64,000 bases of DNA from Ambrosia x helenae (GCA_030844895.1 CM061229.1:121037682-121101681), one strand, 5' to 3'; positions 34,899 through 44,995 are shown, counted from the first letter of the stretch. Numbers and translations: made by a program. Notes: generated by a model from the letters alone, not told the origin.

Positions 34899-35163
34899 AC
34901 TCTATTATATTTAGTTTTGTGAAATAATCAAAATACCCTTAAAGCTTAAAATAATTATAATAATACAAATTAATCTCTCTATCTCTATACACACACAGAC
35001 ACAATTTTTCCAAGTAATAGTTTTTAACACGCAAGCTTTCCATGTCAGCATAAAAAAACTGAGTTAAAAGTCAGTTAGTCAAGGTTCTTTGGTGGAAAAT
35101 ATGTTAAAATGTGGGATCGATGACAATGATATTTGAAGGTCAGCCTATGTTGTATGAACCGGG

Positions 35164-35527
35164 TAGGCCTATAAACGAACCGAACGAACACGAACACAGG
35201 CGTGTTCGTGTTTGTTCATTTAACTTTAACCGAACACGAACACGAACACATAATCGAACACATTTTTGTGTTCGTGTTCGTTCATTAAGAAATTTGTCGT
35301 GTTCGTGTTCGTTTATGTTCGTTCATTTAAAACCTAAATGAACAGTTCATGAACATAAACGAACACAAATGAACATAAACGAACATAAATAAACAAACAT
35401 AAACGAACATTCATGAACATAAATGAACGAACAAAACATGTGTTCATGTTCGTTCGTTTAATTAAACGAACTTCCCGCCGAACAGTTCACGAACAGTTCA
35501 TGAACGTTCGGTTCGTTTACAGGCCTA
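35164..35527. mobile_element. hAT-type non-autonomous element (364 bp)
   Basis: A perfect 8-bp duplication gaaccggg (35156-35163 and 35528-35535) brackets inverted ends starting TAGGCCTATAAACGAACCGA, with one mismatch over about 23 bp. The interior is made of cgaacacgaacac and gttcgtgttcgttt units on both strands, so it could fold over most of its length. Confidence 0.93.
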
Positions 35528-35588
35528 GAACCGGGTCCACGCTGATACGGTGGGGACTACGGCGTTCGCCCGGAAACCGTACTGCATT

Positions 35589-36247
35589 TAGGGGTGTTCT
35601 TTTTAACCGATAATCGATAACCAAACGAACCCGAAGTGACTCGACCCGAGAAAGTACCTTACCCGATTAAACCAAACCCAATTAAGTGCCAAACCCGAAC
35701 CTGAATATAGTCTTAGGGTCGGTCATTGGATGATTTTTTTGCAATTCGGGTTGACCCGAAAAACCCGAACAACTCAAAAAAGAGAAATTGATCTGGTAAT
35801 ATTGTTTCTATGTATATCATAATATCCCATTTCAATTTGAATTAAATTCAAGCCTGACTATTCAGATTCATCTCCTAATTCTTAGGTAATTTCCTATTTC
35901 CAAACCCTATAAATAATTGAATTCCCTTTATATGTATTCAAATTCAATCATCGACCTGTCCTTCTGTATCGCAAGCATCAGTGTTCATCCCATCTATAGA
36001 CTGCAATCAAGAATTCAAGGTAATTTATGCAGCCTAGATGGCTGGAAATACGTAACTCAAACACCCAAACTATTTAACCAATAACCATTTAACCCGACTC
36101 GGAAAACCCGAACCCGATTAACCCCATAACCGATAACCATTTAACTAGATTGGGTTGGTTATCGGGTAATATTTTCCCCACTGAAAACCCGAATAACCCG
36201 ACCCGAACAACTCGATAACCAAAAACCAAACCCGATGAACACCCCTA
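35589..36247. mobile_element. hAT-type non-autonomous element (659 bp)
   Basis: A perfect 8-bp duplication actgcatt (35581-35588 and 36248-36255) and perfect 11-bp inverted ends TAGGGGTGTTC. The subterminal parts are rich in aacccgaa/aaccgataac units. The central part (about 35870-36020) instead looks like a promoter plus leader: ccctataaataat, then leader-like sequence ending attcaag|gtaattt. Confidence 0.93.
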
Positions 36248-36362
36248 ACTGCATTCACACGAGTTTCCTCATTGGAGTAACAGCTAGATGAAAACCGGGT
36301 CAGCTCAGATTCAAACATACGCAACTAATGGCTTACATGTTTTCCTCTTCATTGCCTAGGTG

Positions 36363-36397
36363 TCCCCAAATGTAGCTAGTGAGGATCGAACCCAAAC

Positions 36398-36431
<34 letters not shown>
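36363..36431. repeat. SINE-like head fragment and poly(A) run
   Basis: ccaaatgtagctagtgagga and gatcgaaccc resemble family A SINE head sequence, followed by an A-run of about 32 nt. Confidence 0.5.
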
Positions 36432-36434
<3 letters not shown>

Positions 36435-36607
36435 TGAGCTGCCTATCATCATAGCTGAAGTGGAAGACCATATTGTAGCTATGATCAATCAACTACTTTT
36501 GTTAATGTTACAGATAGACAAACTATAAAGAATATTAAAATTGTAGTACAAAGGGGATAATTACTATAGTCCACCAATTACCGATTGTTGGCCTACTAAT
36601 TTATTTT

Positions 36608-36891
36608 GGGAAAATGGCCAAAATAGCCTCTTGACCGGGCGTTTTGCCTAAATAGCCCTCCTCCACCGTCTTTGGAGAGACGGGACACGGTTTCCAAAAG
36701 GGCTGAACCGTCTTCCGAGATCCTTTGGTTTCCAACCAGTAGCAACCCAACACGTGGCGGTTACGATCCCGATGTCTGCCACCCGGCTCCCGTGGCGGCT
36801 TGAGACGTGTCAGCGCCGCAAAGCCGTCTCCAGTGGGGTCCCTGAGACGGTTCACCACCGGCTCAAGTTAAGCCGTCTTCGGCTCGGCTTA
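36608..36891 (+). repeat. MULE left terminal inverted repeat
   Basis: Matches the reverse complement of 44311-44594 almost throughout. It contains repeated ccgtctt/gagacgg motifs that recur inside the element. Confidence 0.95.
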
Positions 36892-37014
36892 GCCGAATCC
36901 TTTTTGGCTGAACCGTCTCCAGCCATTAATTAATTTATTATTTATTTTTTTTTCAAATTTTGTTTGGGTATAAATATGTGGGTTTCAAGGTTTGGTTGAA
37001 AAAAAAAACACATT

Positions 37015-37140
37015 TAAATCAAACCAAATCTTCTCAAATGTTTGTTTCAAGCCAAAATATTTTACCAAGCCAAAATCTTTTACCAAGCCAAAATATTTTA
37101 CCAAATCAAACAAAATCTTCTCAAATGTTTTTTTCAAATT
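37015..37140 (+). repeat. Short tandem repeat in MULE left interior
   Basis: Three units of the form accaagccaaaatattttacc within 60 bp, flanked by a doubled aaatcttctcaaatgttt segment. Confidence 0.8.
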
Positions 37141-38022
37141 TAGTTTGATTATTCGACGTGTTTTTGAGCTTCAGAATAGCCGAATATTTTTTCGGTAAAA
37201 ATTATGGCACTTTTTAAACCTAAGCCTTTGGGATTTATCTAATCCCATTCAATTGAAAGTTTCTGCTCCGAAGTTTTTCACCCATTTTCTTTGGCCTTAA
37301 AAGCCTTTCACCCATTTTCTTTAGCCTTAAGTTGACCTCCAACCACTTGGGAAGACATTTGGAGCGAAAGGTTGAAGTGATGGATAGGTTTCGGTCGGAG
37401 TTAGTGAGAAGTAAAGCGAAAAAGGCTTCGGTTGGATTGTTGTTACATCTACATAATACTACTTGGATTGTTGTTGCATCTACACGTGGGTTAACCCGTG
37501 TAATTTGTATCTACGATTTGGTAGTCTACTTTGTTGGCAAGTTCATCCTTTTCCTAAATCTCTATCATGATCTTCTGGATCATCCGTCTTTTACATGTAC
37601 AAGACGGTCGGATGTGATATTTAGGAGAGTTTGTTCTTTGACTTGTCCGGACCGTTGGTAAGGATCTGTCCGTACATATATTTATGTATTTAGGGTGATG
37701 AAGATGAAACTGGACAGTGGGTATAAAGTACACTGCGAAAATATATCTTGGCGTTCCAAGCAACGGAAATGTCTCGGTGTTTGACGTGTTGAACGACTTC
37801 GTGAATTATTATTGTTTGTATATTGTAATTGTTATAATACTTTAGTTGTATTTTTATTGGATCCCTATTATTATTTGTTTATGTTAAGTTTGTTTAAGGT
37901 CATGTGTTCTCTACTTTTTGGGGTTAAACAAAACAATCCCTTTAAACAATATAAACTTAAAATAAACATTTTTTTTATTAAAACGTAAAATAAAAGGAAC
38001 ATTAAAAGTAAGAAAAAAAAAA

Positions 38023-38385
38023 CTAATCCAAAGCCCCGGGGACATCACGAATCATCTGCCACGCCGACAAATGAGTAAAGGGTGGTCGGCCCGAAAACTC
38101 GTGCTCAATCTTGGCATGTTCAAGTTTTTCATGGTCCGCAGTCTCTTGTGGGAGTTCACGGACAGCGGTTTGATAAAACCCCTCGAAGAGACGGCACTTG
38201 TTTTGCAAGTCCGTCCACTTCCGGTTGAGAGACTCCGTTGACCTGCTTGAACCTCCAACCAAAACATTAAACTCGTTGAGAACGAGTGGCCAAATGGACC
38301 CTCGACGTGGTGGGTTTTCTTTAACAGTTATCCAAGCAGTGCACAGGGCAATTTCTTCTTCTTCTGTCCACGGTTTTGGTGCCAT
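38023..38385 (-). CDS. Myb/SANT-like ORF inside the MULE
   Basis: 120 aa from the internal ATG at 38385 (MAPKPWTEEEEIALCTAWIT). An upstream in-frame ATG at 38511 exists, but a TATA-like box (ctatataaag on the minus strand, about 38455-38465) lies between the two, which favours the shorter form. Three Trp-anchored helices (WTEEEEIALCTAWI, IWPLVLNEF, LNRKWTDLQNKC) make a trihelix/SANT-like module homologous to the Harbinger ORF at 8489-8842, including the shared ENPP turn and the C-terminal SAWQMIRD against SWSMMRF. The frame is intact. It could be a gene acquired by the MULE or the remains of a nested Harbinger. No Harbinger ends or TTA duplication were recognised around it. Confidence 0.75.
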   Translation of the reverse strand: MAPKPWTEEEEIALCTAWITVKENPPRRGSIWPLVLNEFNVLVGGSSRSTESLNRKWTDLQNKCRLFEGFYQTAVRELPQETADHEKLEHAKIEHEFSGRPPFTHLSAWQMIRDVPGALD

Positions 38386-38558
38386 TGTGATTTTGGGTTT
38401 GGGTTTCTTATCTGTGACGGTGTACTGACGGTCTGTAATGGCAAACCGTCTACTGGCTTTATATAGGAAGGACATATGCGGGTGGGTTAAGCATTCAATA
38501 GGGAATATCAATAGATTTCATAGTAAAAATTAGAACATTTTTTAAAACACTAAATAAA

Positions 38559-39680
38559 TTAAAACACTTTATTAATAATAAAAAATACATTAAAAAAAAC
38601 ATTACATAACATTATTTTTAAGCACCTCCAGAAATACATTTTTTCAGCCATGAATCGTCTGTAAGACGAACATGTTTGTTTTAGATCACCGTTCGTAGTA
38701 ATTGGTTTATCAGTAACCAAATGCTCCATCAGCATACAAAGATATACCGCTTCATTACCAGACAGGGAGTTATGTGGTGCAACATAGTCTTCGTTAAGAT
38801 TGAAAGTTATACATTTTTCTGGATTACCTGTTTTCTTCCAGAATCTTATGTTCACTAGTAAAGCTCCTAAATAAACTTGTATCTTCGTCAGCTTTGGGTG
38901 AACAATGGTTCTGTATTTGTCTCTGATACGAAGGTCTTCGCAAGCATACATAACAAGTTCTTGTGTCACCAACTCTAGTCGCACCAGTAACCATTCCCTA
39001 TTTTCAAGCTGAACGGGGAAAAAAACAAAATCAACGTCGAAAAATGAAAGAAACGGTTTGAATTTGCCATTGCAATAGTTGGCCAAGTTTTTTGGTACAG
39101 ATTCTAATAACGAATTATAAAAATCTGGTGGAAGAATTGTCCACCGCATATTTAGCGAAGCATTTTTTTGTAGCTTTCTACTCCTCAAGTTCATCAGTCT
39201 TCCAACCCATCCTTCAACATGCTGAAAAATAATTGAATCACAATTTAAGTAAAAAAAATAAAAAAAAAACATTAAAATGTAAGTTATTACTGTTGGTGTG
39301 AGGTAGCCGTTAGAACGATAGCCCAACAAAATTCCCTAAAAATTTTTGTCAAGCTCAATACTTCTTGAAAAAACAGCAGAATAACAGAACGGTGCGTCGC
39401 CTTTATTGTAGAAGTCAACAACATTAGTTGCCCAATTATCATTCTCATCGTCCGGTATAGCCCATTTGCCGATAACGTTTCCGTGTAAGCTTTGTCGATT
39501 ACTGATAAATTCTCTTTCTTTGGTAATTTCAGGTTCCTTTGGACGCCTCCATTTTTTTAGTATCCAACTCGAGGAATGTTTCTCTGGTTGAGAAAAGTAT
39601 TCTTCTGGAGCTATATTTTTATCACGGCCGTCAGACATTTTCTTGAGCGAAACTTCTCCAACAACGTTTTTTAACGACAA
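38559..39680 (-). pseudogene. Ulp1-like (C48) protease gene, catalytically degenerate and with a nonsense codon
   Basis: complement(join(38559..39221,39291..39680)). The 69-bp intron (donor ACA|GTAATA, acceptor TTTCAG|CAT) joins YLTPT to HVEGWVGRL in frame. The core FVFFPVQLENREWLLVRLEL corresponds to the strand of SUMO proteases that normally carries the catalytic His in an HW pair; here the residue before Trp is Glu. SGNEAVYLCMLMEHLV aligns with the nucleophile region SGDCGVYxCxxxEHL, and Cys is replaced by Glu. A TAG (39336-39338) interrupts exon 1 before GILLGYRSNG. ULP proteases remove SUMO. This copy would lack peptidase activity even without the stop. Related ULP-like ORFs are known passengers of Kaonashi MULEs. 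Confidence 0.8.
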
Positions 39681-39778
39681 AGTATTTTACGTTACAACTA
39701 CTTATATAAAGATGATTTTAAATATAAATTATTTATTTAAATTTTTAATTTTTTGTTTTTTAAATTTTTAATTAATTA

Positions 39779-40155
39779 GGGAACCGTCTGACAGCAATGG
39801 GAACCGTCTCCTTGGGAGCCGGCTGAGAGGCTTTGGGAACCGTCTCGTCAGACGGGTTGGTATTGGGAACCGTCTCCTTGGGAGCCGACTGAGAGGCGTT
39901 GGGAACCGGACCCGGCTTGTGAGACGGGTTGGGAACCGGAACCGGCTCACCAGATCGTTCCGGGTACCGGCTCAAAAGACGGGTTGGGAACCGGAACCGG
40001 CTCACCAGATCGTTCCGGGTACCGGCTCAAAAGACGGGTTGGGAACCGGGACCCGGCTTTGTTAGAGGGTTGACTGAGAGGCTTTGGGAACCGAACCCGT
40101 CTTGGTCAGACCGTCTCCTGAGACGCTTTGGGAACCGGACCCGGCCCATGCAGCC
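39779..40155. repeat. GC-rich array of gggaaccgtct / gagacgg motifs in the MULE
   Basis: Units such as gggaaccgtctccttgggag and gagacgggttgggaaccgg recur many times, including a 55-bp segment repeated head to tail (about 39926-40035). The motifs resemble those of the terminal repeats. Several open frames across it are shadows of the repetition. Confidence 0.9.
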
Positions 40156-40535
40156 CGGTCCCACTAGGGTTTACCTTTTGGGGGTAAAAGTAAACTTTCG
40201 GTGAAATTCTCTCCACCGAAAGACGCTACGCTGACGGGAACGCTCTTTTACCGGTTTTCTTGTTTATCATCTATTTTCCGGCGAACGGTTTGCTAGGACT
40301 CCGGTCAAAGTATCAGACGACGATCATTTATAATTAAAAAGGTAATATTAACGTTCCTTTTTAAAGTTTTAATTTTTTTTTTCATTGAAAACGACACAAC
40401 ACAAACGGGACCACACGACATATTTTTGGTCAAGTGGTCCACCACGAACGTGCACACCGTCGATCGTTGATTAATTTTTAATTTTGTTTGTTTTTTTGTT
40501 GTCCATTAATCGAGGTTGACCAAACCCGTTTGACC

Positions 40536-42088
40536 ATGTTTGATCCGAATGACTTTGTCGACCCGATGAACGCAAATCAAATCCTACAAGAGGAACAGTA
40601 CGAAGAGTTTTTTCGGCACCCACAACAGCCGAATCCTCCTCGGAGCTTACCTCCTCCGGTAAGCGTTTACTACCATTTTTCATTCAAGTATTTTTATCAT
40701 TTTTCATTACCTTGTTCGTTACTAAATATTTTTTTATAACCTTTTTTTTAGTCTGATACCGAAATAAAGGTCCGAAGTGCCTGGAACAAAGTAACACAAA
40801 TGAATACTAGAATGTCCGAGGCAATGCAAAGGCGTTTTAGGGAGACCGTCTTCGGTCACTTTCTGGATGTTATGAGCCATCTTTGCGAAAGTAATTTGTT
40901 ACTCTCAGTGGCACAACATCAGATTGAGACGGGACTGCCTAGTATCGACGACCTTTTTTATCAAATCGGTCCTAATAGTCTTGTATTCACTCCACAACAA
41001 TTTTGTCTGATAACGGGCCTAAGATTTGGCCGTCACGATAGTTGGGAACTCGTACAATCCCCAACATCGTTTAAAAGACGAATATTTGGTGAGGTGAGTA
41101 AGGTATCTTATGAAAGTGTGCTTGCTATTTTCAACGGTGACTGGAGCGATTATGAGGTGGATGATCTTGTCCGTATTTGTATCCTGGTATTGATTGAATC
41201 GGTGTTTAAGGGTACCCAAAATACCGCGACCGTGGATGATCTTGTGCTCGATCTTGTTGATGACTTTGTAGTGTTGAATAGGTTTCCATGGGGAAGTTAT
41301 TTTTGGGAAGATTTGGTTAAAAACATCAATAACATGCACCTGATTCAAAAGCGGGGTACAAAGGGCTTCAGTTTAAAATCTTGTAATTGGGTTTTCAAGG
41401 TATTAGTTTTTATGAATTATTTACTTTTATTTATTAATTTTAACAAATATTTGAGATATTTCTAAATTTTGTTTAAAAACTTGCAGATCTGGATATATGA
41501 GATATTTCCAGAATTTAGAAACGATGGAGATTTTTTTCTTGGTGATGCAATCCCCAGAGTTCTTTCCTGGGGTCCGGGAAAAAAAATGAAGAGGAGCACC
41601 ATTGATCGTAAGATCACCAAAAATTCTATGGTAATCTTTTGAAATCATTTTCAACTATTTTTTTTGAAAAACTAAATATAAGTGATAAAATTTGAAAAAA
41701 AATTGTTGCGCTTCAGGTTGAAGGGCTTAAGCCGTTTAGGTTTCTACTTCCGAATGACTCTGAGCTGCGCTGTGCCTGGTACACTGATAGCGCCCATTTT
41801 TTACGAGCACAAAAATCCTCGTCTCAAGGGTGCTTTAATAAGTCGGCCGAGTTTCATCCGTCTGCCTATGTAAATTTTGATAATACGGCAGCTGATGGTG
41901 GTTTCGATGATCTGCATACGGTTTACGGTGATCAGGCTGTTGATCCGACGACCAAAAAAAGAAAGTCGGAAACTGTTCCGACAACCTACACTATCAACGA
42001 TGATTTAATAGAGAAATTTAAAGCGTTGATGGATGATAGGTTGGAAAACTTTTATAATAACAAGTTGAAAGGTAGTAAACCTTTTTAA
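40536..42088 (+). CDS. DUF1985-domain protein carried by the MULE
   Basis: Four exons, join(40536..40658,40752..41399,41487..41630,41717..42088), 428 aa, all introns GT-AG and phase 0, no stop. The N-terminus MFDPNDFVDPMNANQILQEE is acidic. Exon 2 holds the DUF1985 domain: RFRETVFGHFLDV, then FTPQQFCLITGLRFG, then DDLVRICILVLIE and VDDFVVLNRFPWGSYFWEDL. Exon 3 has IWIYEIFPEF. The C-terminus is basic (TKKRKSETVP). DUF1985 is usually found fused N-terminal to Ulp1-like domains in plant transposon-derived proteins; here the two halves are separate genes on opposite strands. It converges on MURA, with stops about 70 bp from the MURA frame end. Function unknown; the intact frame suggests recent selection or youth. 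Confidence 0.88.
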
Positions 42089-43978
42089 ATCTTAGGTACG
42101 TAAATCCCAACCTCAGGTTGGGATTTACAATGATCTGCAAAGGAGTCAGTACGTGTTTATTTTGAATAGCCTCATTTCGGCGTTCGTAATACCATTGTTG
42201 AAGTTTTTGTCTAAAAAATTCAACCAAATGGGTGATTGGAACTTTTCGTTCGTCCTTAGATAAGGCGTTCATTGACTCTGCACTGTTAGATGTCATATAA
42301 TGATATCATTTCCCCGAACAGTGTGCTCTTGACCACTTATGTAAACCGATACTCAATAGAGTATTCCTAACCCGTGGTAGGGCTGCACACAGCGCGTTAA
42401 AACTTTCTTCAAAATCAGACACCCGGTAAGCTTTACAAGTGTTCCACCACAGTGTCTCTAAATCCTTCTTTTTGCTTTTTGGTATCTTTAAGTTCACCAT
42501 CAAATGTCGACAGCACAACCCGTGAAAGGCATTAGGAAAAACCGTCCGAACTGCCAAATCTATTGAGTTGGCTCTGTCAGATATGATCGCCAAATCCGGG
42601 TGCTCACCGATACACTCTTTAAGTTTCGATAAGAACCACGTCCAACTCTCACCGTCCTCGGATTTGCCGATACCATATCCAACGGGTAAAATTTGGTTGT
42701 TACCATCCATGCCAACAGCAAGGAATAACGTTCCCTTAAACTCACCTTTTAAGTGTGCCGCGTCTATAATAATGACCGGTCTTAAAGACAGAAGAAAACT
42801 CCGAATCTATTTAATAAAATGAAAAACAGATAAATTTTAGACTTCAGTAAACCAAAACATCAATAATTTATTTAAGTTGGTATGAAAATAGGTAAAAATA
42901 TTTTACTGACCGTTGCACCAATGGCAATAAAAAGCATTTCAAAACGATTGTCTTCATCAGTTTTAATCTCAGTAACAGTCCCTGGATTTGCATTTCGCAA
43001 ATTATAGCAGTAGAACGGAAGCTTAGAAAACGATTGTTTGCTACTTCCTTGCAAAAGCTCAAGTGCATGACACTTCCCCCGCCAAGCTTGAGTATATGAT
43101 ATATCAACCTTAAATCTTTCTCGAAAATCTTGTACTATTTCGTTTCCACGATAAACACGTCTAGTATCTCGCAATTGGTGCTTCAGTATGCTACCAATTA
43201 CTTGCGGGTTAGCTTGACGAAGATGGGGATGTGTTTGAGTTTTAGAACATGTGTGGTTGTTGTTATAAAATGTAACAAAAAACGTGTCTGAAGTTGGGAC
43301 AGAACGTGACCTAAATTGCCAATCACAATCATCAACTACACATGAAATTTCATACCTCGTTTTAGATGACCTGTCGACTTTATAGGAAAAACGTTCAGAC
43401 AAACAAAAATTTCCTAACTGCAATTTCAATTCATCTTTGTTACGAAATACGGAACCTTCAGAAAAAACTAAAGAGCTTTTGGTTATATCTGAAAACAATT
43501 CAGGACTTGGCTTTCCATAAAATTCCTCTTTTTCAGCTTTCTCATCATCGAAATTTCCAAAACACCCATATGGTGTGTAATGATCAAAATTTTCTATAGA
43601 CACATTTAGATCAGGGACTTTTGAATCATTTGAAGGTACGTCATTTAAATGAGCATTACTAGACGAACCCACACCTGGTTCATCTACAACATACAACTTC
43701 AATACTTCATGGGGGTTTTGCAAAGCAACTTTAAAAAGAAAAGATACATCACGATCATTAAAAATGTCGATTGCATCATCGAAAGCTGACATTTTATAAG
43801 ATAACCTTGAAATGTTTGGAATCTCACACACATCAGAAACTACATTTAAAAAACTAAGATACGAGATATTTGAATCAATTTCAAAACCACGTCTTTTACA
43901 GCTACTATCAACAATGTATTCCATTCGACCGTTGACAACTTCCCACCTGCCTCCACTATAGATTATAAAACTAACCAT
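42018..43978 (-). pseudogene. MULE transposase (MURA) with one nonsense codon and a lost C-terminus
   Basis: Exon 1 complement(42911..43978), intron 42807-42910 (ACG|GTCAGT...AAATAG|ATT), then exon 2. Exon 1 carries the N-terminal MuDR region and a zinc-binding-like segment (ISCVVDDCDWQFRSR...NNNHTC). Exon 2 has the first catalytic Asp (VIIIDAAHLKGEFKGTL), the second (LAIISDRANSI), the GLCCRHL C-x-H-type motif and, after a TGA at 42306-42308, HYMTSNSAESMN with the catalytic Glu. The TGA replaces an expected Arg position between SGK and YHYM. The frame ends at 42018 without the SWIM/CCHC tail typical of MURA. This is the DDE enzyme that cuts and joins MULE ends. Confidence 0.9.
42100..42128. 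repeat. Perfect 29-nt palindrome between DUF1985 and MURA
   Basis: A 14-bp arm gtaaatcccaacct, one base c, then its exact reverse complement. It lies 12 bp after the DUF1985 stop and inside the C-terminal MURA frame, where that frame leaves family-like sequence. Confidence 0.97.
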
Positions 43979-44310
43979 TTTTAAAAACACAACTTTTTTT
44001 AACACTTTGAAAGAAAAATAAGGAATACAAGAAAAAATTCAAACAAAATTGTTACAAAATTTACTAATTTTATAACAAACGGTTCGTCATGGACGTCACA
44101 TCACCGAAAACGTCTCCGGCGATGTACGACGTCCGGCACCGAGTCGGTGCAGAAACAGTAAAAAGACGGTACGGGAAGTCGTCTTTTTCGTACCCGCTGA
44201 CGTCTCAGGAGACGGTTGATAACTTTTACAAGACGTCACCGGAGACGGCTTTTTCGTACCCGAACCGGCTCAGGAGCCGTCTCTGGTGGGATCGGATATA
44301 TTATTTTATT

Positions 44311-44594
44311 ATAAGCCGAGCCGAAGACGGCTTAACTTGAGCCGTTGGTGAACCGTCTCAGGGACCCCACCGGAGACGGCTTTGCGACGCTGACACGTCT
44401 CAAGCCGCCAGGGGAGCCGGGTGGCAGACATCGGGATCGTTACCGCCACGTGTTGGGTTGCTACTGGTTGGAAACCAAAGGATCTCGGAAGACGGTTCAG
44501 CCCTTTTGGAAACCGTGTCCCGTCTCTCCAAAGACGGTGGAGGGGGCTATTTAGGCAAAACGCCCGGTCAAGGGGCTATTTTGGCCATTTTCCC
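44311..44594 (-). repeat. MULE right terminal inverted repeat
   Basis: Mate of 36608-36891, ending GGCCATTTTCCC before the 9-bp duplication. Confidence 0.95.
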
Positions 44595-44603
44595 ATTTAT
44601 TTT

Positions 44604-44930
44604 TACCAAGGTTGGAAGAAAAGAAAAATTATTTGATGTAGTTTTCTTGCTATATGTTAAGACTTAAACAATCAAATTGACAATTTAACATTGTATAATC
44701 TTTTTTCTTTAAAATATCAGTCATATAAAATGATTTCTTTGCTATCTCTATCAGGTTTCTTTGTCTGGGTGTTTCTTTCTTATTGCTCAAAAGTCGATAG
44801 TCAAATAAATTGCTTAGAGCATCGAAAACGTTATAAACCATAAATCGACGCTTCAGTCCTTCAGTTGTCACATAAGATTTTAAGCATTCTTCAAAAAAAC
44901 TCATTTTTCCACATCATGTTTTTGCACACA
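44604..44930. other. No supportable gene
   Basis: A 84-aa minus-strand frame (44650-44904) shows Leu/Lys-rich helical composition, but I recognise no family. Confidence 0.4.
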
Positions 44931-44933
44931 TCA

Positions 44934-44958
44934 TGTTTTTGGGCGCCGTTGCCGGGGA
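44934..44958 (+). other. Athila-type primer binding site remnant (tRNA-Asp-like)
   Basis: ggcgccgttgccggggac matches the primer site complementary to tRNA-Asp used by Athila-lineage Ty3/gypsy elements. The sequence to its right (interrupted by the hAT, SINE and LTR below) would be leader of that element. Confidence 0.65.
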
Positions 44959-44995
44959 CTTTTTATTTGCACTTTTCGATTTTGCTTGTTTTGCT

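Larger units (their letters stand above)
35141..36362 (-). mobile_element. SINE family B copy split by two hAT elements
   Basis: When 35164-35527 plus one duplicated octamer and 35589-36247 plus one duplicated octamer are ignored, the remaining sequence aligns to the minus strand of the SINE at 48451-48722. It reads through cctatgttgt.tgaaccgggt, ccacgctg, ggactacggcgttcgcccgg, gatgaaaaccgg and ttcctcttcattgcct in the same order. The 3' part left of 35141 is too diverged to place. Confidence 0.85.
36608..44594. mobile_element. Mutator-like element (MULE), 8.0 kb, Kaonashi-like, with four ORFs
   Basis: A perfect 9-bp duplication atttatttt (36599-36607 and 44595-44603) brackets inverted ends of about 285 bp beginning GGGAAAATGGCCAAAATAGC (36608-36891 and 44311-44594). 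Both features are diagnostic of Mutator-superfamily DNA transposons. Inside are a MURA transposase gene (-), a DUF1985 gene (+), a Ulp1-like gene (-) and a Myb/SANT-like ORF (-). MULEs carrying ULP-like genes are known in plants as Kaonashi elements. The arms remain highly similar, so the insertion is not ancient. Confidence 0.95.

Noticed and set aside
37332..37661. 109-aa plus-strand frame inside the MULE
   Set aside because: No recognisable motif and no supporting splice or promoter signals. The doubled tggattgttgtt segment suggests repeat-derived sequence.
39768..40204. Overlapping frames rich in RFPTRL or NRNRLT
   Set aside because: They are produced by the tandem GC-rich repeats in the MULE and have no independent support.
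44650..44904. 84-aa minus-strand frame
   Set aside because: Helical Lys/Leu-rich sequence without a recognisable family. Not enough to call a gene.
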